From Larus michahellis (Eukaryota; Chordata; Aves; Charadriiformes; Laridae), in the NCBI RefSeq assembly GCF_964199755.1, contig NC_133903.1, positions 439,001 through 503,000 on the forward strand: 64,000 nucleotides of DNA. The letters run 5' to 3'. Below are positions 1-12,200 of the stretch, piece after piece (position 1 is the first letter of the stretch; the number at the start of each line of letters is the position of its first letter). The notes under the pieces are model-generated. The model made no database searches and was not told the DNA's origin. It saw nothing but the letters and a program-made list of their open reading frames with translations. The translations under genes and the position numbers were made by a program.

Positions 1-233
1 AGAATATAACAAATTTCTTGCAAGTTAGGCGAATTCTAGTTTTTATATCCAGGATGTTAACAATGTAAATATCTTGCAATGAAATAATTTCTTTAAATAA
101 TTAATTTATCAATATCGCATCAGCTGCAGTTAATTCATAGTCTGTCACCATCTTGAATCTTTATATTGCTTTGATTTCTTTTTTTCAGTCTCCTTGAAGA
201 AAACTCTTGCTGTTTGAATTTTTTTTTTTCCAG

Positions 234-3200
234 ATTGCCTGGGAACCAGAGCACCTTCTTCAGATGAAATTATTAAATTAGTGGAAGCAAATGTCTTTTG
301 GTCTGTTCAGGAACTGAAATGCATGGATGCAGGGACCTTTGGCAAAAATGTAGAACTTCTTGGGACCGTCTCAGGTTTTAACAGCTCCCAGCTTATTGCC
401 TTGAAGGAAAAAGCCAAGCAGGTAACTATCCTGGCTGTGAAGGAAAATTAAATCCATAATTTGATTTGCTGTTATTGAGCTATGCAGTCCTAAAATAACT
501 GTGCTACGTCAATGTCACCACTGCTGCAAGAATATCTATTGTTTATTGGAAAAATAATGTGAGATGGTGATAGAAGACTATTGCCCTTGCTTTAGAGTCA
601 ACAGGCAAGTCGTTCTGAGCTATCGGCAGCTGAAAAACTTAAGTGCTTTTACTTTTTAATTGCTTTTCAGTTGCTTGCTTCTCACTTTTCTTTCATAACT
701 GAGAAGTCAGCCAGCGTGCTATAGGTTGTTGTTTGGCCTGCTGAGAATTAAGCTCAGAGTGTTAAATTGTCTACATCAATGTTAAATATAGTTTACAGTG
801 GTGTAAAACCAGACTGACTGAAAGAGACTGTTACTAGCTGAATAAAGCTCACTCTCCCACCTTCTTGTCACAGGCAGGGACAAGCCCATCAGTGGGAAAT
901 TTTAGGGAGGGGAAAAAAAAAAAATCACACATGTCTTTACTCGGATGTTACTGGTGAGTGCAAGTTAGGGAAACACGGCAGAAAGCAGAGGCCCATCTTT
1001 GCCAAGGTGTAGCTCCGTGGAGCGGGACAGGGATGTGGTCTCGGCTCTCGTCACCGCTGGCGCCTCTTTCTTTCAGGGCAGGACGCAGCTCCTCCCGAGC
1101 TCCTCAGAGAGGGCCCTGCCGGGCTCAGCCCGCGGGTGATGTCGGCGCTGCAGCAGCGGCGCAGGAGGCCGGGAGCCTCTCCTGTGTGCGCAGTGCAGGA
1201 CCTGTGCTGGCTGCAGGTCAGCGTGCTGCGCCTGCGGCTGACCATCAGCGAGGCGTCTGGGCTCCCCGCAGCACTGCCGTGGCCACCTGTGGGCTGGGAG
1301 AGAAGTCAGACCTTGCTGATTTCTTACACCTGGGGACTGAGAGCTCTCGCGCTCTATGGAAAGTGTCCTTAAAGATCTGCCAGCTCGGTTCTGCACCCTT
1401 GTCCCGAGGGCAGTTTCCCAGGGGTTCCTATTGACTAACTTCTTGAGGAGCTGTGAGTTCACTTTCATAAAACTCGGGGTCCTGACTTTACTCTTCCCCT
1501 GGGCCGTATCCCTCAGGACTGCACATTCCACCTGGGCATGATCAGTGCAGCCCAGGCTGCCTCCAGCCTTGGTGTCACCAGCTAGCTTGCGTTGGTGACC
1601 AACAGGTCCAGTATCGCACCCCTCTGGTCGGGCTGTCTATTACCTGGCTTAAGAAGTTATCCCCGATGCACTCCAGGAGTCTCCTGGATTGCCGACAGCT
1701 CGCCGTGCTACTTCTCCGGCAGCTGTCGGGTCGGCTGAAGTCCCCCAGCAGGACGAGAGCCTGCGGGCGCGATGGCCGCTGGAGCTGGAGTAAGGAGGCT
1801 TCGTCAATAGGCTCCCCTCGATCGGGCAGCCTGTAGCCAACACCAGCCACAAGGTTCCCTGTTACCTCTGTCTAATTCTTACCCACAGGCTTTCAGCCTG
1901 CTTGCGGCTGTTCTTCAGAGACAGCTCTTCACGCTCTGTCCATTTCTTGATGTAGAGAGCAATCGCTGCCCCTCCTTCCTCGCCTGTCCCTTCCGAAGGG
2001 CCTGTAGCCATCAACGGCCGCACACAAGCCGTGGGATTCCTCCCACCAGCTTTCAGTAATGGCAGGTTTCAGTAAAACCAGGTCATAGCTTTCTAGCAGC
2101 ACGGTGGCTTCCAGCTCCTCCTGTTTGTTGCTCATGCTGTGTGCATTGGTGTAGAGGCACTTCAGCTGGGCTGTCGGCCATGTCACCTTCTCAGAGGAAC
2201 ACCCCTCGATTCCTTTGAGGTACTTCACCTCAAGTGTGTTGCCCTCTTGGCTCCTGTGACCTCAGGAGCCCCTGGCTCATCTCTGTAAGACTTGGAGTGT
2301 GCTGCAGTGTAGCCAGCACAAGCTGTGGGCCCTCGCTGACACCCCGTTCCTCTAACCTCGGCGTGTGTCCCACAGCTTGCCACGGGCAAGAGATAAGGCC
2401 ATCAGTGCGGTTTTTAGCAGTGAAGCTCAGCTTCCAAAACTCCTGAGCTGGAGCTGCTCAAAGAAAAGTGGGACCAACCAGATTTCCGAAAGCAGATGGT
2501 GACTCTGCAGCTCTGTCTCTGCAGCCTTGTTGCAGCAGGACGACAGCCCAGTGCAGCAAACACATCCTTCCCGAGACAGCGTCCCTCGCTCAGCACGGAG
2601 ACACGTGGGTAGGAAAAGGGAAAAAAATATAATCCCAGAAGAAAATAAAAACAGCGCTCATCTGAGGTAGCGGGAACTACAATATTTTACAGCAGTGCAA
2701 CATAATGGTCTGCCTACAGGGGGGTATCTGCTGCAGAGGAATTGCCAACGAGGCCAACGCACTCACATCCCAGTTACATTCAGCTCACAGATCCACAGGT
2801 CTGTAGTGCACTGAGTGAAAGAATATTCTGTCTGTGTGAGTGTTTGTCAGACGGGTTGCTGCTAGACAAAGGCAGGATTCCTATATGTTAATCTGCAGAA
2901 TGCAACATGGTGTTACACTGGGCGTGAAGCACGAGAAATCAGCACAGGCAAAGCTTTTTGAAATTATGTGCGTAAGATGCTGTTATGTTATTAACTAAAG
3001 GGCATCTTTGATGAAAGGTTTGATTAAGCCAGCTTTAATTTCTCATAAATTGATTTCCCATAAAAGGAACTGCATGGTCCCAAACTAATTCAAAAAGTCT
3101 GTTTGTCAGATTGTGTGTTACTGAAAGAAAGAAGCTGAGCTCACTTGTAAGTGGAAGGTCTCCAAGCTCTGCGATAGCGACAGCTGTACGGATCTGTGGT

Positions 3201-6200
3201 CTCTAGGTGAATGAGGACAGAGGGGTGTTTCAGCTTCATCTGTCGTGTTATTTATATCATTACAGCTGAGGTTTCATCCAACACTGTTGGATAATACTAT
3301 TTATGAAGTACTTCAAATTCTGTAGTTTATGACCTAGATCAGGAAAAAGACAGACGACATTTTTAACGGCATGTGTTTCATGTATCTCTTAAGCTAGAGA
3401 ATTAAGAGCTTTAAAATTGGGTTAATGCTTTTTACTACTTATTTTCTTTGGAAAAGATTGAAATTTCCCAGGCTTAGACCCGTTTTCTATTTCTTTATGA
3501 CATCGTAAAAGCAACATAAAAGATCTGGTGGAAACTCAGTCAGGAGGTACCGGTCCAGCAAAGCATCTCTTCACCAAATCCTTAGCCCCGAGGTCCCTCG
3601 TCGCTCCTGAGGCTGCCCTGCTGTGCAAACAGCAGAGCGTCCCCAGCTCTGCGTAAGGAGTAGCTTCTTCCAGACCTGTCCCCTTTAGAATTATAGACGT
3701 GTTAGGGTTGGAAGGGACCTTAAAGCTCATCTACTTCCAACCCCCCTGCCCTGGGCAGGAACACCTCCCGCCAGATCAGGTTGCTCAGAGCCCCGTAAGG
3801 CCCCAGCTCAGAGCCTGGCCTTACAAAATTCCAGGGATGGGGCTCCCACCACCTCTCTGGGCAACCTGTGCCAGTGTCTTACCACCCTCATGGTGAAGAA
3901 CTTCTTCCAAACGTCCAGTCTGAATTGTCCCATCTCTAGTTTTAATCCATTCCCTCTAGTCCTACCACTACCCGACATCCTAAAAAGTCCCTCCCCAGCT
4001 TTCTTGGAGGCCCCCTTAAGATACTGGTAGAACACTGTAAGGTCTCCTCAGAGCCTTCTTTTCTCCAGACTGGACAACCCCAGCTCTCTCAGTCTGTCCC
4101 CATAGGAGAGGTGCTCCAGCCCTCTGATCATCCTCGTGGCCCTTCTCTGGACACGTTCCAGCACGTCCATATCCCTCTTGTAGTAGGGGCTCTAGAAGGG
4201 GCTTTCTTTCTTTTATGCAGGTTGTACAGCTTCGTGTGTAGCTGAAGGTGCAAACACTACTTAGGAGGCCACAGCAGAGATATCCCTTCAACAAGACCTT
4301 ACTAGCTTTGACCTTCCTAATTTTTTGAACAAAAGCTAAGTTGTAGCTATGCTGAAGGTGCAATAAATATTTCCATGAATCAGACTGCATGAAAGATCAA
4401 CTTAGCCAAGGGCTGGGATTTTAGTTTTATTTTCCCATGTGGAGTTAGGAGCACAATCATGTACTAGAAAACTGTCATGTATTGACTGACATAAAGCTAA
4501 GTTGATGAAGCACATGAGATCTTTAAAGTGAGCTCTTTCTTTTTCCATTTTTAAATGTGTGCCTGTCTCGTTCAAGTCACTTCCTCCGGCCAAAACCCAG
4601 TGTCTCTTTTTCTGTAACGACAATTGGCCACATTCTGAGAAATACTGGCCACTGACTACTGTATTCTGTCATTTACAACTGAATGTAATTAACAGTTTTG
4701 GCCTCTGCAAATTCAGCTCTTGATGTACTTTCATAATTCCTTTTTCCTGAAATCAAAATTTTCTTAGGGCTGATCTGTGACAGCTTTTGAGTGACTGTAT
4801 TTATATCACAGATAAAGTTAAAAGCAGTGGATTTGTCAGTTTAAACACACTGGTACTGGTTTAGAAAAGCCCCTGCTTATTTTTTTGTTTTTACAGAGCT
4901 TTACAGATTTAACTGTATCTCTGCAAACATATTCAAATTATTATTTTTTTTTATATTGTATGCACACAAACTAGAAATCAGAACTTTAGGAATTGGCTAT
5001 TTGTCTGTATTACCCGATTCTCTACTTTGATTTCTGCTTCCCTCGCCAACGACCGAGCCAGAACGACAGGTCACCAGAGCAACTGGAAGTCCCTCCATGG
5101 AGCGGCTGCGGGAGGCGCAGAAGCCTGGCTGGTCCAGGGGCTGCTTTCGCGGTCATGCTGGAACAGTGTGGATCTCGGCACAGACTCACATTTTTATTGC
5201 TTTTAGTGGTACTCGCTCCTACAGCAGCCCTTCTAGCAGTCCCTGCTCTGACTTATCAACAAGCTCGAGCTGCGCAAATTGCAGCATTTTTAGATAAACT
5301 GGCCATTATTAGTGTAGAACCTCGAAATCTTTCACAATACCTAAGCCCTGCCTTTTGTGCGCAGAGGCATGCTTCGGGCATTGCCACTTTGAAACCAGGG
5401 GGTTTGAGAACGGTCTACGTAGAGGAAGATTCATAATGATCTCACAGACATTAATGAATTTCTTCCAAAGGTTTGGGGATCGCTGCCAGGCTGGAAGAGT
5501 TATCATATTGTGTCCCTGGGCCGCATCGCTCTGGCACTCACCGAGCAGGAAATCGAAGAGCTGGATTTGCGATCTGTGGACACCATTTCTGCACTGGGTC
5601 AGCAGAGGGAATGGACTCCTACCCAGGTAAGTGTGTTACTGAAGGTACTGCTGGTGAAAGGCGCTGGATTCAGGCCCTTTGGGACTGAGGTCCCGGACTG
5701 CCCAGGAAATGGTTACAGCAACGCACAGTGCTGCTGCTCTGGGCTGAGAGCCCAGGCAGGTTGGTGGCCACGGGCGTCTGCCTGGCTGCTGGCTCCTCGG
5801 GGAGGTGGCCAAGGGCACATCAGTTACCGTCAGTTGTGGTGGTGACTAGTGTATTCTTTAGCGCTTGCCCACCGAGTAGCGGAAAGGTCAGCAGCTCCTC
5901 TCAGGGCGGCCCCAGGACAGACCGTGCTGCCAGGGGACGTTAGCCCTTCCTCACGACCAGTAGTCACTGGAGAGGCCGTGTGCCCCCAGCACCAGCAGCC
6001 ACTGCCCTAGAAGCCTAAGTTGTTAGCAAATATGCTCCGCTCCTCTTCCTTTCCTTGATTAACGTCTAGTTATGTCGATGGGACTTTCATTATAAGAGCT
6101 AAAAGCGTACGTGCAGCTGGCAGCATATTGCTGGCTCCGTGGCCCATTCCGTGAGGGCTCCTCAGCTGCACACGTGCTGGCGTGGTGGCAGCCAGCCTTG

Positions 6201-9200
6201 GCGGGATGTCACAAATCTGTTTAATAGATTCTTGTTCTGAGGAGCACCATCAGAAGGAAGCACTCGTGAGGGTTTTGTACAATACTAGTTGGCTTTTGAT
6301 GTTCCCTGCTGTCAGTAAGAATAGATGGTTAAAAGAGATTCATCCTGCTGAGCTTCAGTGGTCTAAAAGCTGGGCAGCTAGTTTAAGCTAGTCATTAAGT
6401 CTCAGCATTGTGGATAGATTAGGAAATCTTGGAAGATGCTTGTTTCTTTCACTGACTTTGGAGGATGCCTTGGTGACAGGCTTAAGCTAGACACAGTTTT
6501 AAAATGCTTAGTTTAGGATGAGCACTGTCCTAAACAACTTAGGCTTGCAAAGGCGTTTTGGCACCAATATCCCATTTATATCCGGAAATTAATCCTAAGC
6601 ACAGGTCACCGCCTATGTATGACACTTAAATAAGACAAGATAACCTGAGTATTAGAAAAACTAAAAATTTCTTACTGATGCCCTTGAGTAACGTATGTTT
6701 TCTTCTAGCAATTAATTGACTGGGGCAGTTCTGCGAGGGGATCCCACGCCCGTTTCTTCTGGTGAAGCGTTTCCTCCTGACCTGGCAGAAGGGGCACAAA
6801 GTGCTTTCAACACTTGCCCTTGGGAAGTGTTTGTGCAGCAGTGCCCTGTCCGAGCGTCACATGTAGGTGGTGACAGTGCTCCTCCTGAAGGCCACAGCAA
6901 AACTCCAAGTAATTACATTGGGGAGGCTCAGGATTATATATGGTCCATGGCTTCTGATAAGATTTTGAGCTTCTAGTAACAAAACCTTCAATTATATTCA
7001 CGCTGTTCATGCATAATATCTTACTGCTTTTGCAGGCAAGATCTATTTTGCAAGGTTTTCTGGAAGACTCTGGCCAGACGATCAGTACGCTAAAAAGCTT
7101 TGACTTGGTTGGATTAGGAGCTATTCTTTGTGCTTTGAACTCCACAGAAATCATGTCCGTGAGGACTGCTGAATTCAGGTACTTCATTTAATACTTAATG
7201 AAATATGCATTAGTATCCCTATTGATAAAATTTATTGTGCAATTTATTTTCCTTCAAGATTTCCAGAGCCTAAAGAACATTATTTTACATTTTAAATGCT
7301 TTTAGAAAGGCAATAACTGTTACGAAAGACGTACACTAGTTGTTTAAAATACATTCTATTTTGGGTTTCCTCTGCCATTTATATCCCACCATTTCAGCAT
7401 TGCACTGAGAAACCCAGGTTTTTGCTCAAAGCATTAAGCATTTGTATGCAATTTGTGTACATGTATTTCAAACTGAAAATGGGTTTACAGCAGACTAGGT
7501 GTATTCCCGGCATATTTAGTATTGCAGGTAGTTGCAGCACGTAACGTTAACCTCGTTGCCCTTCGCAGCGCTGCGGTTGCAAGAGTTGGCCTGTTGTTTT
7601 GTAGCAGCCCTGTTCTGCGGCATTTTAAGAAGATGGCAGAGTCTGTGTTCGGAACTGCTGCCGGCTGGAACGGCTCTGTTTTACAGGAAATCGGTACTAT
7701 AGCAGGTAACAAAACTCAGACTCCAGGTGGTGATGGTTCTGAAGCACTGTTATTAAGCGTTAAAGACAGGTTCGCATAGCAGTGCCTTTTTCTAGACTGG
7801 CAAAAGACGTGTCTTACAGAGAGGAGTCACCTGCAGGGATGGACACGCAGCACTTTCGTTAGCACTAAGGAAAAGTCGTGGTGTTCTCTGTAAGGATCTC
7901 TGAACGTGCTCAAGCCGACCGCGGGGAGCGCAGCCTGCAGTCATTCGGGTCCTGTAAGGTGGGAAGGGTAAATCAAGGAGGGCACGACCACCCCGTGTTT
8001 CAGCCCCCGCCGCGACAGGAGCGAGCTGCTGGGCCGGGGCAGCCGGCGGCTGAGGGAGCGTCGTGAGCGGCTGCCCAGGGAGCGCGAGGGCGGCCAGCCT
8101 GGAGCGGTGCCTCTCCAGAGCACTCCCACAGCCACCGAGGCTTCCTCGGACAGAGGTCACACGGCTTTGTTCAGGGAATTTTCCCCTCGATTGATTAACT
8201 GCACGTTGAGCGCTCATAAATTTTAGCATCCCCGATGCCTGGGGCTTCCACGCAATGGGATGATTCCAGGCTGTGAGTCCCTAATGGGTGAGGAACAACT
8301 CCCGTTGCACGCTCGTGCTTCCTAGTCTGGCCGCAGAAGAGGCTGTGAACAAGCATTCCCTGAAAACACCGCTTATGATTTCACTGATTTTATAATTTTC
8401 TCTTTTCCGAGATAAAGTGACTCCAGTAGAGTACATTCCATACCAATGGTTAAAGTCAGATGATTTGTAATGTTGGAATACAATGAAAGAAGCAAATCAA
8501 AAAAAGAACCGGTATCTTTCTCCACAACATCCTGGAGTAAACCATTTATTAGATATTTTGTATAAATGCTTAATTTTATTAGCCTAAAAATAAATCTAAC
8601 AAAAAGAATATTAATGAAGTTTTGTTCCTATTGGTTTTTTTCACTTTTTTTAGGTGGTTTGAATGAGGATGAACTGAAAGCTCTTGATAAAAACTTGATG
8701 CCATATTTCCAGCCAATAGCAGTAAGATGTATACCTCCTGAAATTTTCCAAGTAAGAGCTCAATTACTGAAGAAGTAACCAAACTTCTATCATTTTTACT
8801 CTAGTATAAATAAAACGTAGCACTGATTTATAGCTTGGGTTTGGGTTTCAACAAGAATTTTTCTACGGTGTGTTAAGTGAGAGGCAGTCAAGGATTGGAA
8901 ACATTAACTTTCAGCTGTACCATCTGTATTTCGATGCCCGTAAAATATGCTAGACAAGCTTTATTTATGCTTCAGAATGCGTCCCAAGGAAAAAGCAAAG
9001 ATCTAGGGTCAGAAATCAGGGGATGGACTCCCTCTTTCTTCCGACACTGTATTCAGATTTGAGGGGTTTTTTTTCTCTGTTTATTAACATTTGCAAGGAT
9101 GCTATCATAGCTACAAATTTCTCTGCTGACTATATAGGAGCTTTTTTATTATCCTAAAATCTGACAACATTCTCCTGAGCTGGCTCTGAAAAACAGATTG

Positions 9201-12200
9201 TACAGGCAGATACAGATCACAAAGGAATTACATCTACTTACAGCCTCTCTGAACGTGGACCAGAAATTAGAACATGGGTCTTGAGATCATTGCCCCAGAC
9301 TTCAGGTGACTTGGTGACAAGATTAATGTTCTGCCGAGGCTGGTGGCTTTCGGATGCTCGGCAAGCAATGAAGTTGTGGACGGATGAGCTAAACGGATAG
9401 TTAACGGTGTCAGCTTCCATAAAAGAGAAAAACTCCTTGAACGCGACTGTTCTGCCCAGTACCGCTGACAGTTTATATAAGCTTGAAACGTCCTTAGTGA
9501 AACTATTTCTTTGAAAAACAGGCAAAACTGAAGATGTATGGCATCTTGTAGAATTTCTTTCAAATAGCATACGTTCTGTTAGTAAGAGTAGTAATGATAC
9601 TACAAAATGTGCTTAACGAGTAACAGGGGACCTTCTCAAAAAGTTTTCTGTATTTTAAAGATTCAGAGCAGGTTTTGGTGTTACCCAGGTTCTGTGTAAC
9701 TTCATTTTGCAGCTGTATACCTTATTCAGATTTTTATTTATGAAAAATTACATTGTATTATGGACTTTAGTTGAGTTAAGAAGAGACTCGATTAAAAAAT
9801 TTCTGGACCTGTAGGCATTTACATGAGTTTACTCAGTTTAAAAGAGAACACTGTTTGGCAGACAATGAAAAATCAGGAAGGGTTTGTTCCACTGCCTGAC
9901 CTACAGGGAATTTAGTTGTGAAGTAGAATCTGGACGGAGAATTGTTGCAGCAAAGAAGGCTTGTTGTGTAGGGGGGCTGGCGTTCTTGTGACTGCAGAAT
10001 GTTCACGAGAATCAAAGCAATCCAGCGTGCCCAATACGTGCAGGCTCTACAGACTGGTTAATTGCTATGTGATGTAAGATAATTACTGTAAGATTATGAT
10101 TGCCAGGTTTCATTTTTAAACACAAGTTTTAACGTAACCAAACTTGGAAGATTTTTGATCTAAAAGAGAAAATTGAATAATGAGATTAAAGCATGGGGTT
10201 TTTTTTCATCTCTTTGCTCTGCCGCTAACTCTAATTAAAGGTCAAACATAGGTTCAAGTGAGGTTGCTTGGGAGCAGATGTAAGAGGAAATAAATGAAAA
10301 CACAAGAGGATGCACACTGTCATCAGTCTTTGAACAGATCAGAAAAACGTGGCTGGAGAATTAAACTCCAGCAGTTTACTGAGGAAGCGTCCAACACAGC
10401 GGTGGCACAGAAGGCTGCTCAAGCTTCCTGTCAGACCCCAGCAGCAAAGAGCCGGGAGAGGGATGGATGAGTGGTCAGTGAAGTAAAAGAATGCAGAGGA
10501 TTTCTGTTACGCTCTATTGAACTCTCGTGTAGCAACACAATGTTGAAGGCTACTTCCCCTCGTTCCAAACGCAAGATAGTGTGACTTCTGATTCCTTACC
10601 TGCCTTATTTAATTGAGAGCCGAAACCAATTTTTCTGGCTTTTATTCCTCCCAGGCACTGTCCCCAGAGCAAATAGCAAACCTGGGCCCTGAAAACGCCG
10701 CTGCAGTTACCAGATCACAGCGTGAGCATCTGAATGGGCCGCAGCTCCAGAGCCTTCAGCTGGCGCTGGATGGAGCCCAGAGCAGCGCCCCGGAGACAGA
10801 GAAGGACGACGGCATGCCCCAGGTGGGGCAGACCCCGGCCCCCGGTGGTGAGTGCAGCTCTGCCCCACGCACACCCCCGGGGACAGACCCCGTCCCCCAG
10901 CGGTGAGTGCAGCTCTGCCCCACGCACACCCCCGGGGACAGACCCCGTCCCCCAGCGGTGAGTGCAGCTCTGCCCCACGCACACCCCCGGGGACAGACCC
11001 CAGCCCCAAGCGGTGAGTGCAGCTCTGCCCCACACACACCCCCGGGGACAGACCCCGTCCCCCAGCGGTGAGTGCAGCTCTGCCCCACGCACACCCCCGG
11101 GGACAGACCCCGTCCCCCAGCGGTGAGTGCAGCTCTGCCCCACGCACACCCCCGGGGACAGACCCCGTCCCCTGGCGGTGAGTGCAGCTCTGCCCCACGC
11201 ACACCCCCGGGGACAGACCCCGTCCCCCGGCGGTGAGTGCAGCTCTGCCCCACGCACACCCCTGGGCGAGTGCAGACCCGCAGCACCACCAGGACCAGAC
11301 CTGGGTTTTGAAGGGGGAGGTGCAGTTGGTTTTCTAACTAGCTTTTTAACTCATGCCTCAAATCACATGCCAGACCACGACAAACAGCAAGGGTGTTGTT
11401 GGATTTACCCACAGCAAGAGGTAACAGAGGAAGATTGTCAGATGGCATTAGCAGCTATACGCTGCTGTAGCATTACACCATGCTAAGCGCTAGCTTGTGT
11501 AAACTGTGGCCTGAAACAGTGAGCTTTTCCCTCTCCTTCTTTGCCATATTCATTGCCTAAATTTAAGGCAGGATTCTCCATCTCTGGACCTTCAGATCAC
11601 AACCTTTACCTGCAGCAGAACCTTGTTTGCAGAGCTGCAAGTGAGAAAGGAGTGGGTTAGCATCTTTATCCAGACTGTAGAAACCCCTTGAACTGTTTTT
11701 CCTGCTGTTCCCACCCTGTTTGGAATTAAACCCTATTAGTGCCTATGCGTCAGTGGTTTAACATCTTACTTCTGCATATTGCAGTCTATGCTGGGCAAGT
11801 CATGCTGGCAGGTGCGTTAGTGGCCGTTCTACGAGTGAGATTTTGCATGTAGTCAAGCCAACGTTGAGAACTTATCCCTGTTGGACAGCAAATATTGTTG
11901 CTTCCAGTGACACCAGTGAGACATAAGCTGTTGAAGAAGAGAGAGGGATGTCGAGGTGCTAAAATAGGAGAAAGGAGGACTAAATTGCTGTGATGCCGGT
12001 GCTGTAATCAGAGCAGAGCTGCCCAGCAGCAGCTGAGCGGTGCTCGCGGCCCGGCTGCCTGGCGCGGGGGACCTGTTCCCTCGGCAGATGTGCCAACGGG
12101 AGGAGTTTCCTGGGTAAAGATCAGCTGAGCTCTTGAGCTTCTCATTTATTATTCCTCTCTGTAGTGAGCACCACCCCTACGAAATGCTTCTGTTCGCAGC

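Larger units (their letters stand above)
422..5470 (+). other. Large intron of the mesothelin-like gene
   Basis: The donor CAG|GTAACT at 422 and the acceptor TTCTTCCAAAG at 5470 join exon reading frames in phase 0 (LKEKAKQ to VWGSLPGW). The 5.05-kb intron contains two CR1 fragments on the minus strand and two open frames that I cannot assign, at about 2404-2610 and 5157-5436. The rest, including 2640-3680 and 4200-5000, is AT-rich sequence in which I see nothing. Confidence 0.7.

Noticed and set aside
1077-1216. Candidate extra mesothelin-like exon (TTTCAG acceptor, CTGCAG|GTCAGC donor, frame with [17 protein letters not shown])
   Set aside because: The exon at 234-421 joins the exon at 5471-5626 perfectly in phase and in protein sense (LKEKAKQ to VWGSLPGW), leaving no need for it, and it resembles no family repeat.
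9238-9570. Minus-strand open frames of 98 and 110 codons in a mesothelin-like intron
   Set aside because: No family resemblance or splice context, and they overlap each other in different frames.
10707-11289. Three overlapping minus-strand open frames of 165-180 codons with a repeated Gly/Cys/Arg-rich motif
   Set aside because: They come only from the 55-bp minisatellite, which is open in all three frames because the unit lacks stops and is not a multiple of 3.
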